DNA of 22,691 bases from SAR202 cluster bacterium (GTDB taxonomy: Bacteria > Chloroflexota > Dehalococcoidia > Lucifugimonadales > UBA3495), in the NCBI GenBank assembly GCA_009392095.1, contig VFHF01000133.1:1-22691 (forward strand), written 5' to 3'. Of the stretch, positions 21,808-22,691 are shown piece by piece. The notes under the pieces are model-generated. The model was not told the DNA's origin. It was given only the letters and a program-made list of their open reading frames with translations, and searched no databases. Within the stretch, counting starts at the first letter, position 1. The number at the start of each line of letters is the position of its first letter. The position numbers and the translations under genes were made by a program.

Positions 21808-22691
21808 GCGACCGGCGAAGGGCACGGCGGTGGCGGCTCATCTTTGAGGCCAAACCCGGTGACCGGAACAAGCACTGTATCGCCTTCATTAATGACGCCG
21901 TGTTCGGACAATTTTTCCAGTCCTGCGAAGGCTACTGCCGAAGTCGGTTCGGCGAAGATGCCTTCCTCTTCCGCCAGGTCCCTTTGCATCTGCAGGATGC
22001 CCGATTCCTCAACCGCGACGGCCGACCCACCCGTTAGCCGGAGTATCTCCAGGATCTGCCACTGGCGAGACGGCGCGGCAATGGATATTCCTCCAGCAAC
22101 GGTTTTGCGGGCAGAGCCCGAATTCCATACTTCCCCGTTGAAGGCCGCAACCAAAGGCATGACACTTCTCGACTGGACGCAGTGCAGGCGTGGGAATTTT
22201 TCTATCAGCCCTGAATCACGTTGCTCTTTGAAGCCATTGAACGCCCCAATCAGAAGGGAGCCGTTACCCACCGGAAAGACAACGTGTTCGGGCATCGCTT
22301 CCCCAAACTGTCGCACAACCTCGTAGGCGAAGGCTTTGGTGCCTTCGGCGAAATATGGACTGAGCATATGGGACGCGTAAACCAGACCGTGTTCCCGGGA
22401 GTACGCGATGGCGGCAGCCGTGACGGCCTCCCGTGGCCCCTCGATGGGGTGAACCTCTGTTCCGTATGCCTTTATCTGCCGGAGCTTTGCCTCGGGGGCG
22501 TCGGCGGGCACGAATATGTGGGACTTGATCCCGGCGCGGGCGGCGTAGGCTGAAACGGAAGCTCCGGCGTTACCTGACGAGTCTTCGACTAACTCGTTCA
22601 CGCCATACTCTCTGGCAACCGACAGCATCGTCGCAGTACCCCGGTCTTTGAATGACCCGGTCGGATTCAAGAATTCGAGCTTGGCGTATAG
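21804..22691 (-). CDS. Threonine synthase-like PLP enzyme, 5' end outside the window
   Basis: 295 residues in frame from the window edge to a TGA at 21804. The frame is open through the edge, so the N-terminus is missing. The PLP lysine lies in LNPTGSFKDRG (Lys15 of the fragment). EDSSGNAGASVSAYAARAG supplies the phosphate/cofactor contacts of fold-type II enzymes, and a glycine-rich VFPVGNGSLLIG and EPTSAVAFAGLEKL follow. Motifs fit threonine synthase (O-phosphohomoserine to threonine) best, with threonine dehydratase or other fold-type II enzymes as alternatives. The last 10 residues, with PPPPCPSPVA, look unlike the family, and a protein-like frame continues in another phase, so a frameshift is possible. 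It converges with the acyl-CoA synthetase gene; 108 bases separate the stops. Confidence 0.85.
   Translation of the reverse strand, partial: LYAKLEFLNPTGSFKDRGTATMLSVAREYGVNELVEDSSGNAGASVSAYAARAGIKSHIFVPADAPEAKLRQIKAYGTEVHPIEGPREAVTAAAIAYSREHGLVYASHMLSPYFAEGTKAFAYEVVRQFGEAMPEHVVFPVGNGSLLIGAFNGFKEQRDSGLIEKFPRLHCVQSRSVMPLVAAFNGEVWNSGSARKTVAGGISIAAPSRQWQILEILRLTGGSAVAVEESGILQMQRDLAEEEGIFAEPTSAVAFAGLEKLSEHGVINEGDTVLVPVTGFGLKDEPPPPCPSPVA

Noticed and set aside
1..22691. CRISPR arrays, insertion sequences, tRNA or rRNA genes
   Set aside because: No repeat-spacer pattern, transposase motifs, terminal inverted repeats or recognisable RNA gene was seen; the only tandem repeat is the short array at 276-320.

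Overview
The window reads as a piece of a bacterial chromosome of moderately high GC with dense, mostly leader-poor coding. It carries five family III (CaiB/BaiF) CoA-transferases, two xanthine-dehydrogenase-family molybdenum subunits, a crotonase-fold protein, an ADP-forming acyl-CoA synthetase, and the start of an acyl-CoA dehydrogenase-fold enzyme, beside a DUF1800/DUF1501 pair. Such heavy paralogue expansion of CoA-transferases and molybdenum hydroxylases is typical of the SAR202 lineage of Chloroflexota (Dehalococcoidia-related). This taxonomic call is an inference from gene content; no rRNA or tRNA is present to confirm it. I see no phage, transposon, CRISPR or plasmid signatures.

Layout. 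(1) 1-178, minus: N-terminus of an acyl-CoA-dehydrogenase-like flavoenzyme, cut by the window edge, behind a promoter that overlaps three tandem 15-bp repeats (276-320). (2) 479-4190, plus: DUF1800, DUF1501, NHL beta-propeller cassette, closed by a perfect 32-nt palindromic terminator (4230-4261) shared with the convergent operon. (3) 8497-4342, minus: CoA-transferase, CoA-transferase, crotonase, alpha/beta hydrolase. (4) 8686-11167, plus: a second CoA-transferase pair diverging from the first. The four transferases form a mirror image: the inner genes lack the catalytic Asp (Glu or Leu instead) and the outer genes keep it. (5) 11621-11169, minus: GlcG/HbpS-like protein. (6) 11749-13575, plus: YfcE-type metallophosphoesterase and a CaiB-like CoA-transferase. 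(7) 16954-13582, minus: O-methyltransferase followed by a molybdenum-hydroxylase large subunit whose usual catalytic Glu is Ser. (8) 19367-17055, minus: a second molybdenum-hydroxylase large subunit with the Glu intact. (9) 19560-21695, plus: fused ADP-forming acyl-CoA synthetase. (10) 22691-21804, minus: threonine synthase-like PLP enzyme, running off the window and possibly frameshifted at its C-terminus.

How it may fit together (inference): organic acids would be activated by CoA transfer, modified by crotonase, flavin and molybdenum enzymes, and released by hydrolase or by the acyl-CoA synthetase with ATP gain. The substrates cannot be read from sequence. The most distinctive signals are the mirrored Asp-minus/Asp-plus CoA-transferase pairs, which suggest two heteromeric transferases, and the molybdenum subunit lacking its catalytic base.
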